Assembly (NCBI GenBank): GCA_046484535.1
Contig: JAWOIT010000139.1
Location: forward strand, 1-36,838
DNA: 36,838 nt
Direction of reading: 5' to 3'
Source of the DNA: JAPHTQ01 sp046484535
GTDB taxonomy: Bacteria > Pseudomonadota > Gammaproteobacteria > Thiohalomonadales > Thiohalomonadaceae
The notes below the pieces were generated by a model. That model saw only the letters and a list, made by a program, of their open reading frames with translations, was not told where the DNA came from and ran no database searches. The position numbers and the translations under genes were made by a program. This document shows, piece after piece, positions 24,743 to 31,481 of this stretch (position 1 is its first letter; the number at the start of each line of letters is the position of its first letter).

Positions 24743-24858
24743 GAGAGCGCGAGGTCGTTAGATCGCGAGATCGTTGATTGCAGGTCTGAGGAGAAGAGTT
24801 ACCCTTTTGCCGCTCTCCCGCTCTCCCGCTCTCCCGCTCTCCCGCTCTCCCGCTCTCG
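24743..24858. repeat. GAGAGCG / CGCTCTCC iterated repeat between hisC and the protease gene (element 4)
   Basis: At 24811-24858 there are six tandem 8-base units CGCTCTCC; the last ends in G. At 24743-24773 the opposite strand sense occurs: GAGAGCG followed by degenerate GAG/GCGAGA words. The two arms can pair as GAGAGCG with CGCTCTC across a spacer. The element lies between two convergent genes and ends 3 bases before the protease stop, so it could act as a folding or termination signal. The unit number may vary between strains. Confidence 0.85.
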
Positions 24859-24861
24859 TTA

Positions 24862-26022
24862 TTAACGCTGCTGCCGCGGCCGTTCTGCTACCTTTACCTC
24901 GATCTCCAGCGGCTCGTTATCACGTACCCCGTTCACGGTGACCGTGCCTCCAGGCTCTGTTTGGGCAATAATGTTGAGGGCGCCATGGACACTGTCAATG
25001 GGCTTGCCATTGAGTTGCAGGATGATATCGCCGGGTTTCAGGCCGGCCTCATCGGCAGGACCCTTACGCAGTACTCCGGCGATGATCACGCCTTTTTTAT
25101 CCTCACCCTTTAGGCCGAATGATTCCGCCAGCTCCGGGCTGAGCGCCTGGATCTCCACGCCCAGCCAGCCACGGCTGACGTAGCCCTTTTCGATGATCTG
25201 CGCCATGCTGGTTTTGGCCAAGCTCACCGGGATGGCAAAGCCGATCCCCTCCGACCCGCCGGATTGGCTGAAGATGGCGGTGTTGATGCCGATAAGTTGC
25301 CCGCCGGCAGTGATTAATGCGCCCCCGGAGTTGCCGGGATTGATCGCCGCATCGGTCTGGATGAAGTTCTCGAAGGTGTTGATCCCCAGCTCGCTGCGTC
25401 CGGTGGCGCTGACGATTCCCTGGGTTACGGTCTGACCTACACCGAAGGGGTTTCCGATAGCCAATACCACATCGCCGACACGCAGGCTGTCCGAATCGCC
25501 CAGAGTGATGCTGGGAAGATTTCCCAATTCCACCTTGAGCACTGCCAGATCAGCCTCCGCATCGGTGCCGACCACGGTGGCGGCGGCGCTACGGCCGTCT
25601 CGCAGGGTGACCTGGATCTCTTCGGCGCCATCGATTACATGGTTGTTGGTGAGAATGTAACCCTGTCCGCTGGCGATAACACCGGAGCCGAGGGAGGTCT
25701 CTTCCCGCTCCCGCGGTCCGAACTGATCGCCGAAAAAGCGGCGGAAGAAGGGATCGTCAAACAGCGGGCTGGATTGAACCACCGTTTTGCGGCTGTGAAT
25801 GTTCACCACCGCCGGGGCTGCAATGTCCACCGAGTCGGCGTAGGATACAGGTCCGCTCCCGGCAAGTTGCGGTGCTGCCGCTGGAGCCTCACCCTCGATA
25901 AAGGCGACGACATTACGATCGTCGTCCAGCAGCTCCGGGAAGCCGACTACCACGAGAAATGCCAGGGCGAGGCCGACGGTGATCGCCTGGAACAGATAAA
26001 TAATCGCTTTGTGCAGTTTCAT
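24862..26022 (-). CDS. algW: Membrane-anchored periplasmic serine protease, DegS/AlgW type
   Basis: This 386-residue trypsin-like protease has one N-terminal membrane helix (IIYLFQAITVGLALAFLVVVG) and one PDZ domain at about 275-375 (GVIIAGVLRKGPADEAGLKPGDIILQLNGKP). The triad is H128 (ILTNNHVID), D158 (AEADLAVLKV) and S232 (NPGNSGGALI). DegS/AlgW cleaves the anti-sigma factor RseA/MucA when misfolded porins bind the PDZ domain. A single PDZ plus an anchor favours DegS/AlgW over DegP. It lies next to hisC, as algW does in Pseudomonas. I chose the ATG at 26022 (MKLHKAIIYL), dropping a 13-residue extension. No mucA/rseA is in view. Confidence 0.93.
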   Translation of the reverse strand: MKLHKAIIYLFQAITVGLALAFLVVVGFPELLDDDRNVVAFIEGEAPAAAPQLAGSGPVSYADSVDIAAPAVVNIHSRKTVVQSSPLFDDPFFRRFFGDQFGPREREETSLGSGVIASGQGYILTNNHVIDGAEEIQVTLRDGRSAAATVVGTDAEADLAVLKVELGNLPSITLGDSDSLRVGDVVLAIGNPFGVGQTVTQGIVSATGRSELGINTFENFIQTDAAINPGNSGGALITAGGQLIGINTAIFSQSGGSEGIGFAIPVSLAKTSMAQIIEKGYVSRGWLGVEIQALSPELAESFGLKGEDKKGVIIAGVLRKGPADEAGLKPGDIILQLNGKPIDSVHGALNIIAQTEPGGTVTVNGVRDNEPLEIEVKVAERPRQQR

Positions 26023-26088
26023 TAGGTTCAACTCTTGCGACTCGAGCGGGTCAAAAAGCAAATTTTACATGAAGGAGATAGATAACGC

Positions 26089-26847
26089 ATGGTAAGCCTG
26101 AGCGAACTGGTTCAATACTGCGAATCATTGCTTGATGTGGCCGCCTATCAAGACTATTGCCCCAATGGTTTGCAGGTCGAGGGCAGCAAGGAGATCCGGC
26201 GTATTGTCAGTGGCGTTACAGCCTCCCAGGCATTGATTGATGAGGCCGTGGCACGCGATGCTGACCTTTTGCTGGTGCACCATGGCTACTTCTGGAAAGG
26301 GGAGGCGGCGCCTATTGCCGGGATTAAACAACGCCGGATCAAGACACTGCTGGAAAATAACATCTCCTTGCTCGCCTACCACCTGCCGTTGGACGGTCAT
26401 GCCACCCTCGGCAATAACGCCCAGCTGGCCCGGTTATGGGGCATCGAGGTCGAGGGCCGCTTCGGTAAGGGGCCGGAAGGCGGGCTCGGCATGTATGGCA
26501 CGTTGGCAGAGTCATTGGATCTGGATGCCCTGGCCGACAAGCTCGGTGGTGCCTTGCAGCGCAGCCCGCTGACTATTGTCGGGGGCGAACATCCAATCCG
26601 GCGCATTGGATGGTGCAGTGGCGCGGCGCAAAGCTATATCGAGGCTGCTGCGGAACAGGGTCTGGACGCTTTTATCAGTGGTGAGATATCGGAACCGACC
26701 GTGCACGCCGCGCGGGAACTGGGGATCCACTACCTCTCGGCCGGCCATCATGCCACCGAGCGTTATGGGGTGAAGGCTCTGGGGGAGCATATATCCGACT
26801 ATTTTTCTCTGGAAAATCAGTTTGTTGATATCCCTAATCCGGTATAG
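26089..26847 (+). CDS. Nif3-like dinuclear metal center protein (YbgI family)
   Basis: This 252-residue protein belongs to the Nif3/YbgI family, often annotated as GTP cyclohydrolase I type 2; its cellular role is not settled. The metal-ligand segments are DLLLVHHGYFWKGE (near residue 60), AYHLPLDGH (near 100) and the C-terminal LSAGHHATERYGVKALGEH. These His/Glu residues form the dinuclear site. The length is close to E. coli YbgI (247). A GAAGGAGAT precedes the ATG. The gap to petA (191 bases) holds the petA regulatory region. Confidence 0.93.
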   Translation: MVSLSELVQYCESLLDVAAYQDYCPNGLQVEGSKEIRRIVSGVTASQALIDEAVARDADLLLVHHGYFWKGEAAPIAGIKQRRIKTLLENNISLLAYHLPLDGHATLGNNAQLARLWGIEVEGRFGKGPEGGLGMYGTLAESLDLDALADKLGGALQRSPLTIVGGEHPIRRIGWCSGAAQSYIEAAAEQGLDAFISGEISEPTVHAARELGIHYLSAGHHATERYGVKALGEHISDYFSLENQFVDIPNPV

Positions 26848-26882
26848 GTTCACTGAACTCTAACTTGACCTGAGAGCCTTGT

Positions 26883-26932
26883 TTATAAGAAACTATGCGG
26901 CTAATTATACTGGTCAATAAGAACTTTCTTAT
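26883..26932 (+). promoter_or_regulatory. Candidate petA promoter with a dyad at the start site
   Basis: TTATAA (26883-26888) and TATACT (26906-26911) are 17 bases apart, a weak -35 with a fair -10. Immediately downstream is a perfect dyad, ATAAGAA-CT-TTCTTAT (26917-26932), at the position of the predicted transcript start. It could be an operator or a stem in the leader. The surrounding 26880-26945 is AT-rich compared with the rest of the window. A second dyad, GTTCACTGAAC, lies at 26848-26858. Confidence 0.4.
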
Positions 26933-27038
26933 TTTCTGAATTTTCTCGCGCGGAAGTTTGCGCGGCTGTGTACAAGCCAGTTTTGTACGCATAAACACGG
27001 TTTATTTACCGAAGTCTTTGTATTGTGGGAGAGGCTTA

Positions 27039-27644
27039 ATGAGCACAGAAGGCGTAGATAAGGGTCGTCGCCGTTTCCTCACCGCCGCCACCAGTGTAGT
27101 TGGTGCCGTCGGTGCAGGTTATGCAGTCGCCCCGTTTGTGATGTCCATGTGGCCCAGTGCACGCGCACAGGCAGCCGGCGCGCCGGTTGAGGCCGATATC
27201 AGCAAGCTTGAGCCCGGTCAGGTTGTGACCGTCGAGTGGCGCGGCAAGCCGGTGTGGATTGTCCGCCGCACCGAGCGGAACCTCGAGGATCTGCCGTCGC
27301 TCGATAGTGAGCTGCTGGATCCGACCAGTGAGGGTGCAGCGCAGCAGCCCAGCTATGCGATGAACACCTACCGCGCACGCGAAGAGAATAAGGAATACGC
27401 CGTACTGGTGGGGATTTGTACTCACCTGGGCTGCTCGCCCACCTACCGCCCCGATATCGGTGCGAAGGACCTCGGTGGTTCCGCCTGGAAGGGGGGCTTC
27501 TTCTGCCCTTGCCACGGCTCCAAGTTTGACCTGGCCGGCCGGGTCTACGAAGGGGTGCCTGCACCGAAAAACCTTGAGGTGCCGCCCTACATGTTCCTGA
27601 GCGAGAGTGTGATTCTCGTGGGCGAAGACGGAGGCGCAGCATAA
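27039..27644 (+). CDS. petA: Ubiquinol-cytochrome c reductase iron-sulfur (Rieske) subunit
   Basis: This 201-residue Rieske protein of the cytochrome bc1 complex has an N-terminal twin-arginine sequence (GRRRFLTAATSVVG) leading into its membrane anchor. The [2Fe-2S] ligands are C127 and H129 in CTHLGC, and C156 and H159 in CPCHGSKFD, with C132 and C158 as the disulfide pair. It accepts electrons from ubiquinol and passes them to cytochrome c1. I chose the ATG at 27039 (MSTEGVDKGRRRF) because GGGAGAGG precedes it; the longer reading puts non-family sequence in front of the Tat signal. Its stop overlaps the petB start by one base. Confidence 0.97.
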   Translation: MSTEGVDKGRRRFLTAATSVVGAVGAGYAVAPFVMSMWPSARAQAAGAPVEADISKLEPGQVVTVEWRGKPVWIVRRTERNLEDLPSLDSELLDPTSEGAAQQPSYAMNTYRAREENKEYAVLVGICTHLGCSPTYRPDIGAKDLGGSAWKGGFFCPCHGSKFDLAGRVYEGVPAPKNLEVPPYMFLSESVILVGEDGGAA

Positions 27645-28879
27645 TGAGCAACATGATGAGCCAACTGCTGGGCTGGGTGGATGCCCGCTTCCCGTTGACC
27701 AAGATGTGGAAGGAACACCTGTCTGAATATTACGCACCGAAGAACTTCAACTTATGGTATTTTTTCGGCTCCCTGTCGCTGTTGGTGCTGGTGATTCAGA
27801 TCGTCACCGGTATCTTCCTGACCATGAGCTACAAGCCCGACGGCGCTCTCGCCTTCGGTTCGGTCGAATTCATCATGCGGGATGTCAATTGGGGCTGGGT
27901 GATCCGCTACGCCCACTCCACCGGCGCCTCCGCCTTCTTTGCGGTGGTCTACCTGCATATGTTCCGCGGCTTGATGTACGGTTCCTACAAGGCGCCGCGG
28001 GAGCTCCTTTGGATATTCGGCTGCCTGATCTACCTGGCGCTGATGGCCGAGGCCTTCTTCGGCTACCTGCTGCCCTGGGGCCAGATGTCCTACTGGGGCG
28101 CCCAGGTTATCGTCAACCTGTTCGCCGCGGTACCGTTCGTTGGTGAGGAGCTCTCAATCTGGATCCGCGGTGACTACGTTGTTTCCGACGCCACACTGAA
28201 CCGTTTCTTCGCCTTCCACGTTATCGCCGTGCCGCTGGTACTGGTCGGTCTGGTGGTGGCGCATCTCATCGCCCTGCACGAGGTGGGTTCCAACAACCCG
28301 GACGGTGTCGAGATTAAGAAGAACAAAGGCCCGGACGGCAAGCCGCTGGACGGCATCCCGTTCCATCCTTACTACACAGTGAAGGATATTGTCGCCGTGG
28401 TCGTCTTCCTGATGGTCTTTTTCGCCATCGTCTTCTTCGCGCCGGAGATGGGCGGCTTTTTCATCGAGCATCCTAACTTCGAACCGGCTGATCCGCTGAA
28501 GACACCTGAGCATATCGCCCCGGTTTGGTACTTCACCCCGTTCTACGCCATCTTGCGTGCGGTACCCTCCATCGCAGGCTCCGCCTTCCCGGGTGTTCTT
28601 GCAATGGGTGCGGCGGTAGTGATCCTGTTCTTCCTGCCGTGGATTGACCGCCAGCCGGTCAAGTCCATCCGCTACCGCGGCCTGTGTTTCAAAGTGCTGT
28701 TGTTCCTGTTCGTGGCCAACTTCATCATGCTGGGCTACCTGGGTATGAAGCCGACCACCGACCTGTACAAGCTGCTGGCACAGATCGGCACCATCTACTA
28801 CTTCGTGTTCTTCATCGCACTGGCGATTATCCCGAAGTTTGAAAAGACCAAGCCGGTACCGGAGAGGGTGACAGAATGA
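27644..28879 (+). CDS. petB: Ubiquinol-cytochrome c reductase cytochrome b subunit
   Basis: This 411-residue integral membrane subunit binds two b hemes. Conserved segments include WGWVIRYAHSTGASAFFAVVYLHMFRG (first heme histidines), LLPWGQMSYWGAQVIVNLF, and the quinol-site loop PEHIAPVWYFTPFYAILRAV. About eight membrane helices are visible. The C-terminus, IIPKFEKTKPVPERVTE, is polar. The length fits bacterial cytochrome b of bc1 type; it is not fused to c1. The petC ATG overlaps its stop by 4 bases. Confidence 0.97.
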   Translation: MSNMMSQLLGWVDARFPLTKMWKEHLSEYYAPKNFNLWYFFGSLSLLVLVIQIVTGIFLTMSYKPDGALAFGSVEFIMRDVNWGWVIRYAHSTGASAFFAVVYLHMFRGLMYGSYKAPRELLWIFGCLIYLALMAEAFFGYLLPWGQMSYWGAQVIVNLFAAVPFVGEELSIWIRGDYVVSDATLNRFFAFHVIAVPLVLVGLVVAHLIALHEVGSNNPDGVEIKKNKGPDGKPLDGIPFHPYYTVKDIVAVVVFLMVFFAIVFFAPEMGGFFIEHPNFEPADPLKTPEHIAPVWYFTPFYAILRAVPSIAGSAFPGVLAMGAAVVILFFLPWIDRQPVKSIRYRGLCFKVLLFLFVANFIMLGYLGMKPTTDLYKLLAQIGTIYYFVFFIALAIIPKFEKTKPVPERVTE

Positions 28880-29613
28880 AAAAACTGATTATTGCACTGT
28901 TGTTCGCGATGCCGGCCGCCGTGATGGCTGCCGGCGCTGGGGTACACCTGGACAAGGCAGATATCGATCTGAGCGATAATGCCTCCCTGCAGCGTGGTGC
29001 CAAGCTGTTCGTCAACTATTGCCTGAGCTGTCACTCCGCTGCCTATCAGCGCTACAACCGCATGGGCCAGGACATCGGTCTGACCGATGATCAGATCAAG
29101 GACAACCTGATGCTGGCCGGTGAAAAAGTGGGTGACACCATGACTATCGCCATGCCGCGTGGTGATGCCAAGCGCTGGTTCGGGAATCCTCCTCCGGATC
29201 TCAGCGTGACTTCTCGTTCGCGTGGTAGTGACTGGATTTACACTTACCTCAAGACCTTCTATGTCGATGAAAGCCGCCCTTTCGGCATGAACAATGCGGT
29301 CTTCCCCGACGTCGGTATGCCGCATGTGCTGTGGGAACTGGAGGGTCAGAAAAAGGCGGTCACAAAGACCGAGGTCGATGCTGATGGTAACGAGACAACC
29401 GTAATCACCGGATATGAGATGGTTAAAGCGGGCAGCATGAGCGAGGCCGAGTATGACCAGGCCGCACTGGATCTGACCGCATTCATGACCTACATGGGTG
29501 AACCGGTTCAGTTGAAGCGTCAGCAGATCGGTATCTGGGTATTGCTGTTCCTCGCTATCTTCTTCGTCGTGGCCTACGCGCTGAAGAAGGAGTACTGGAA
29601 AGACGTGCACTAA
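28876..29613 (+). CDS. petC: Ubiquinol-cytochrome c reductase cytochrome c1 subunit
   Basis: This 245-residue protein has a signal peptide (MKKLIIALLFAMPAAVMA), a heme-c site C49-L-S-C52-H53 (NYCLSCHSAAYQRY), and a C-terminal membrane anchor (GIWVLLFLAIFFVVAYALKK) ending KEYWKDVH. The RGSDWIYTYLKTFYVDE and NAVFPDVGMPHVLWELEG segments are typical of c1, with a methionine in GMPHV as a candidate sixth ligand. It passes electrons from the Rieske centre to soluble or membrane cytochrome c. It is last in petABC and is followed by a terminator before sspA. Confidence 0.96.
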   Translation: MKKLIIALLFAMPAAVMAAGAGVHLDKADIDLSDNASLQRGAKLFVNYCLSCHSAAYQRYNRMGQDIGLTDDQIKDNLMLAGEKVGDTMTIAMPRGDAKRWFGNPPPDLSVTSRSRGSDWIYTYLKTFYVDESRPFGMNNAVFPDVGMPHVLWELEGQKKAVTKTEVDADGNETTVITGYEMVKAGSMSEAEYDQAALDLTAFMTYMGEPVQLKRQQIGIWVLLFLAIFFVVAYALKKEYWKDVH

Positions 29614-29699
29614 AATCCTGTAAGCGGCCGGATTGTGGTAAAATAGCCGTCCGGTCCCGTACCAATTGCCGATACGAGTTTCGTCGGCGCAGGATTACT

Positions 29700-29730
29700 G
29701 AAGGGGGCCTAGCGCCCCCTTCTTCATTTT
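29700..29730 (+). terminator. Rho-independent terminator between petC and sspA
   Basis: A 9-base perfect stem GAAGGGGGC (29700-29708) pairs with GCCCCCTTC (29714-29722) around a 5-base loop, followed by TTCATTTT. It would stop petABC transcription before sspA, so sspA may also be served by a promoter inside or just after this region. Confidence 0.75.
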
Positions 29731-29755
29731 GAGAACTTGTTAGCAGGAGATAGTG

Positions 29756-30382
29756 ATGGGTGTGGTTGCGAACCGACGCTCTGTAATGACGCTTTTTTCC
29801 GATGATGCCGATGTATACAGCCATCGTGTACGTATCGTTCTGGCAGAGAAAGGAATCAATGTTGATGTTATTTCAGTCGACCCCGGTGATCTGCCGGAGG
29901 ATTTGATCGATCTTAATCCCTACAACTCCGTTCCTACTCTTGTGGACCGTGAGCTGGTGCTATATGACTCCCAGGTGATCATGGAGTATCTGGATGAGCG
30001 TTTCCCACACCCGCCGTTGATGCCGGTCGATCCGGTGTCCCGTGCAACGAACCGTTTGATGCTGCATCGAATCGAACAGGATCTATACACACATCTTGAT
30101 GTTGTAGTTAATGGCAGTGACAAGGCGGCGGCAAAAGCAAAGAAGGAACTACGGGACAACCTTGTCGTGGTGAGCCCTATTTTCGAGCAAAAGCCGTATT
30201 TTCTAAGTGATGAGTTCACGCTGGTAGACTGTGCACTGGCTCCTCTATTGTGGCGTTTGGATGCATTGAAGATCAGCCTGCCCAAACAGGCCGAACCGTT
30301 ACAGGCCTATGCGGAACGTATTTTTGCCCGTGATTCGTTCCGGGAGAGTCTTAGTGAAGCTGAACGGGAAATGCGTGAGTGA
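29756..30382 (+). CDS. sspA: Stringent starvation protein A
   Basis: This 208-residue protein has a glutathione S-transferase-like fold: an N-terminal thioredoxin-like part (MTLFSDDADVYSHRVRIVLAEKG, NPYNSVPTLVDRELVLYDSQVIMEYLDERFPHP) and a helical C-terminal part. It binds RNA polymerase and affects stationary-phase and stress gene expression. It is not expected to be a glutathione transferase, as in the family. I chose the ATG at 29756, since AGGAGA lies 5 bases upstream; the GTG 3 bases earlier is too close to that site. It is followed by sspB. Confidence 0.95.
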   Translation: MGVVANRRSVMTLFSDDADVYSHRVRIVLAEKGINVDVISVDPGDLPEDLIDLNPYNSVPTLVDRELVLYDSQVIMEYLDERFPHPPLMPVDPVSRATNRLMLHRIEQDLYTHLDVVVNGSDKAAAKAKKELRDNLVVVSPIFEQKPYFLSDEFTLVDCALAPLLWRLDALKISLPKQAEPLQAYAERIFARDSFRESLSEAEREMRE

Positions 30383-30396
30383 AATCATAATTGGGC

Positions 30397-30430
30397 ACTT
30401 TGCCATCCGTCAGGGTGGCAAAGTTGTTTT
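30397..30430 (+). terminator. Hairpin with T-tract between sspA and sspB
   Basis: A 9-base perfect stem ACTTTGCCA (30397-30405) pairs with TGGCAAAGT (30416-30424) around a 10-base loop containing CC...GG, followed by TGTTTT. It lies in the 66-base sspA-sspB gap, so it may be a partial terminator that lowers sspB relative to sspA. Confidence 0.55.
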
Positions 30431-30448
30431 CGTCTGTGAGAGAGCTTT

Positions 30449-30832
30449 ATGACACCCAGCCGTCCCTACTTAATCCGTGCCCTTTACGATTGGATTGTCG
30501 ATAACGGCATGAGCCCCTACGTTCTCGTCAATGCAGAAGACGACCAGGTTGTTGTTCCGCGGCAGTTTGTCGAGGGTGGCAAGATTGTACTCAATATCAA
30601 CCCAACGGCAGTACAGAACCTTGAATTAGGTAACGGTGTTGTAGAAATGGATGCACGTTTCAGCGGTAATCCTATGCATGTATCGATTCCCGTCATGTCG
30701 GTACTGGCAATCTATGCACGGGAGAATGGAAAGGGAATGGTGTTCACTGATGAGGATGACGGGGGTGGTGAACCGCCAACAACGCCTGATGAACAGAAAT
30801 CAAAGCGTCCCTCGTTGAAAGTAGTGAAATAA
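30449..30832 (+). CDS. sspB: ClpXP protease specificity-enhancing factor SspB
   Basis: This 127-residue adaptor brings ssrA-tagged proteins to ClpXP. The N-terminal substrate-binding domain is clear (RPYLIRALYDWIVDNGMSPYVLVNA, VVVPRQFVEGGKIVLNINP, SGNPMHVSIPVMSVLAIYARENG). A flexible acidic, Pro/Gly-rich linker follows, and the C-terminal tail RPSLKVVK is the ClpX-docking motif. The domain plus tail is complete. It is downstream of sspA as in E. coli. Confidence 0.96.
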   Translation: MTPSRPYLIRALYDWIVDNGMSPYVLVNAEDDQVVVPRQFVEGGKIVLNINPTAVQNLELGNGVVEMDARFSGNPMHVSIPVMSVLAIYARENGKGMVFTDEDDGGGEPPTTPDEQKSKRPSLKVVK

Positions 30833-30848
30833 ATATGAATCTAAAAGA

Positions 30849-30862
30849 GCTTTCATGAAAGC
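30849..30862. other. Perfect 14-base palindrome GCTTTCATGAAAGC
   Basis: GCTTTCATGAAAGC is its own reverse complement, lying 16 bases after the sspB stop. Read on the minus strand it is followed by TCTTTT, so it could be a weak leftward terminator; on the plus strand no T-tract follows. A DNA-binding site is also possible. Confidence 0.4.
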
Positions 30863-30895
30863 AGGCGCAAGCAGAAATAATTGCCTATTACAGGT

Positions 30896-30956
30896 AAAAA
30901 AGTCGCGCTTTCGCTGTTGCTGATGGAGTACGTTTATACTCAACATCAAAGCGACT
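30896..30956 (-). terminator. Leftward terminator of the macro-domain gene
   Basis: On the minus strand AGTCGC (30956-30951) pairs with GCGACT (30906-30901), extended by imperfect TTT and TGTTG pairs, and is followed directly by six T residues. The stem begins inside the last codons of the macro-domain gene. It would separate this gene from the convergent sspB. Confidence 0.55.
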
Positions 30957-31440
30957 GAAGGAGCTGCAGGTAGAGGGTTTTATCTGAACTGCTGTGCAAG
31001 CATGCAATAATTTTTTCAAAACTTTCATCAAAGTCACGCATATTCCGTAGTGCGATCCGCGCGGCCTCTTCCCTGGGGTAACCATACGCCCCCGTAGATA
31101 TGGCTGGAAAGGCGATACTCTCAATATTGTTCTCCAGAGCTAGTTGAAAACTCCTTTGATAACAAGAGGCGAGTAGCTCAGCTTCACTCTGATTACCCCC
31201 ATGCCATACAGGTCCAACTGTGTGAATTACATAATGTGCAGGAAGCCGATATGCGTATGTGATTTTAGCATCGCCGGTCGCGCAACCTCCAAGCGACCGG
31301 CAAGCCTCTAACAACTCAGGCCCGGCAGACCGGTGGATAGCTCCGTCGACACCACCGCCACCGAGCAGGGAGTTGTTGGCGGCATTGACGATGGCGTCAA
31401 CGCTAAGTGTGGTGATATCTCCCTGTATGATTTCTATCAT
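30946..31440 (-). CDS. Macro-domain ADP-ribose hydrolase (YmdB/MacroD type)
   Basis: This 164-residue macro domain probably removes ADP-ribose or O-acetyl-ADP-ribose groups. The family motifs are clear: GDITTLSVDAIVNAANNSLLGGGGVDGAIHRSAG, the GDAKITYAYRLP strand, HTVGPVW, and SIAFPAISTGAYGYPREEAA. I used the ATG at 31440 (MIEIIQGDI), where the family starts. A second ATG at 31482, overlapping the upstream oxidase stop as TAATG, would add 14 residues and cannot be excluded. Only the upstream oxidase is linked; no toxin or ADP-ribosyltransferase partner is in view. Confidence 0.93.
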   Translation of the reverse strand: MIEIIQGDITTLSVDAIVNAANNSLLGGGGVDGAIHRSAGPELLEACRSLGGCATGDAKITYAYRLPAHYVIHTVGPVWHGGNQSEAELLASCYQRSFQLALENNIESIAFPAISTGAYGYPREEAARIALRNMRDFDESFEKIIACLHSSSDKTLYLQLLQSL

Positions 31441-31481
31441 GGTGCTCACTCGATCGTTGGTAGGGAGCTGAAAGAATAGCA

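Noticed and set aside
24811..24858. Tandem array as a possible CRISPR
   Set aside because: Units are 8 bases with no spacers and no cas genes are near.
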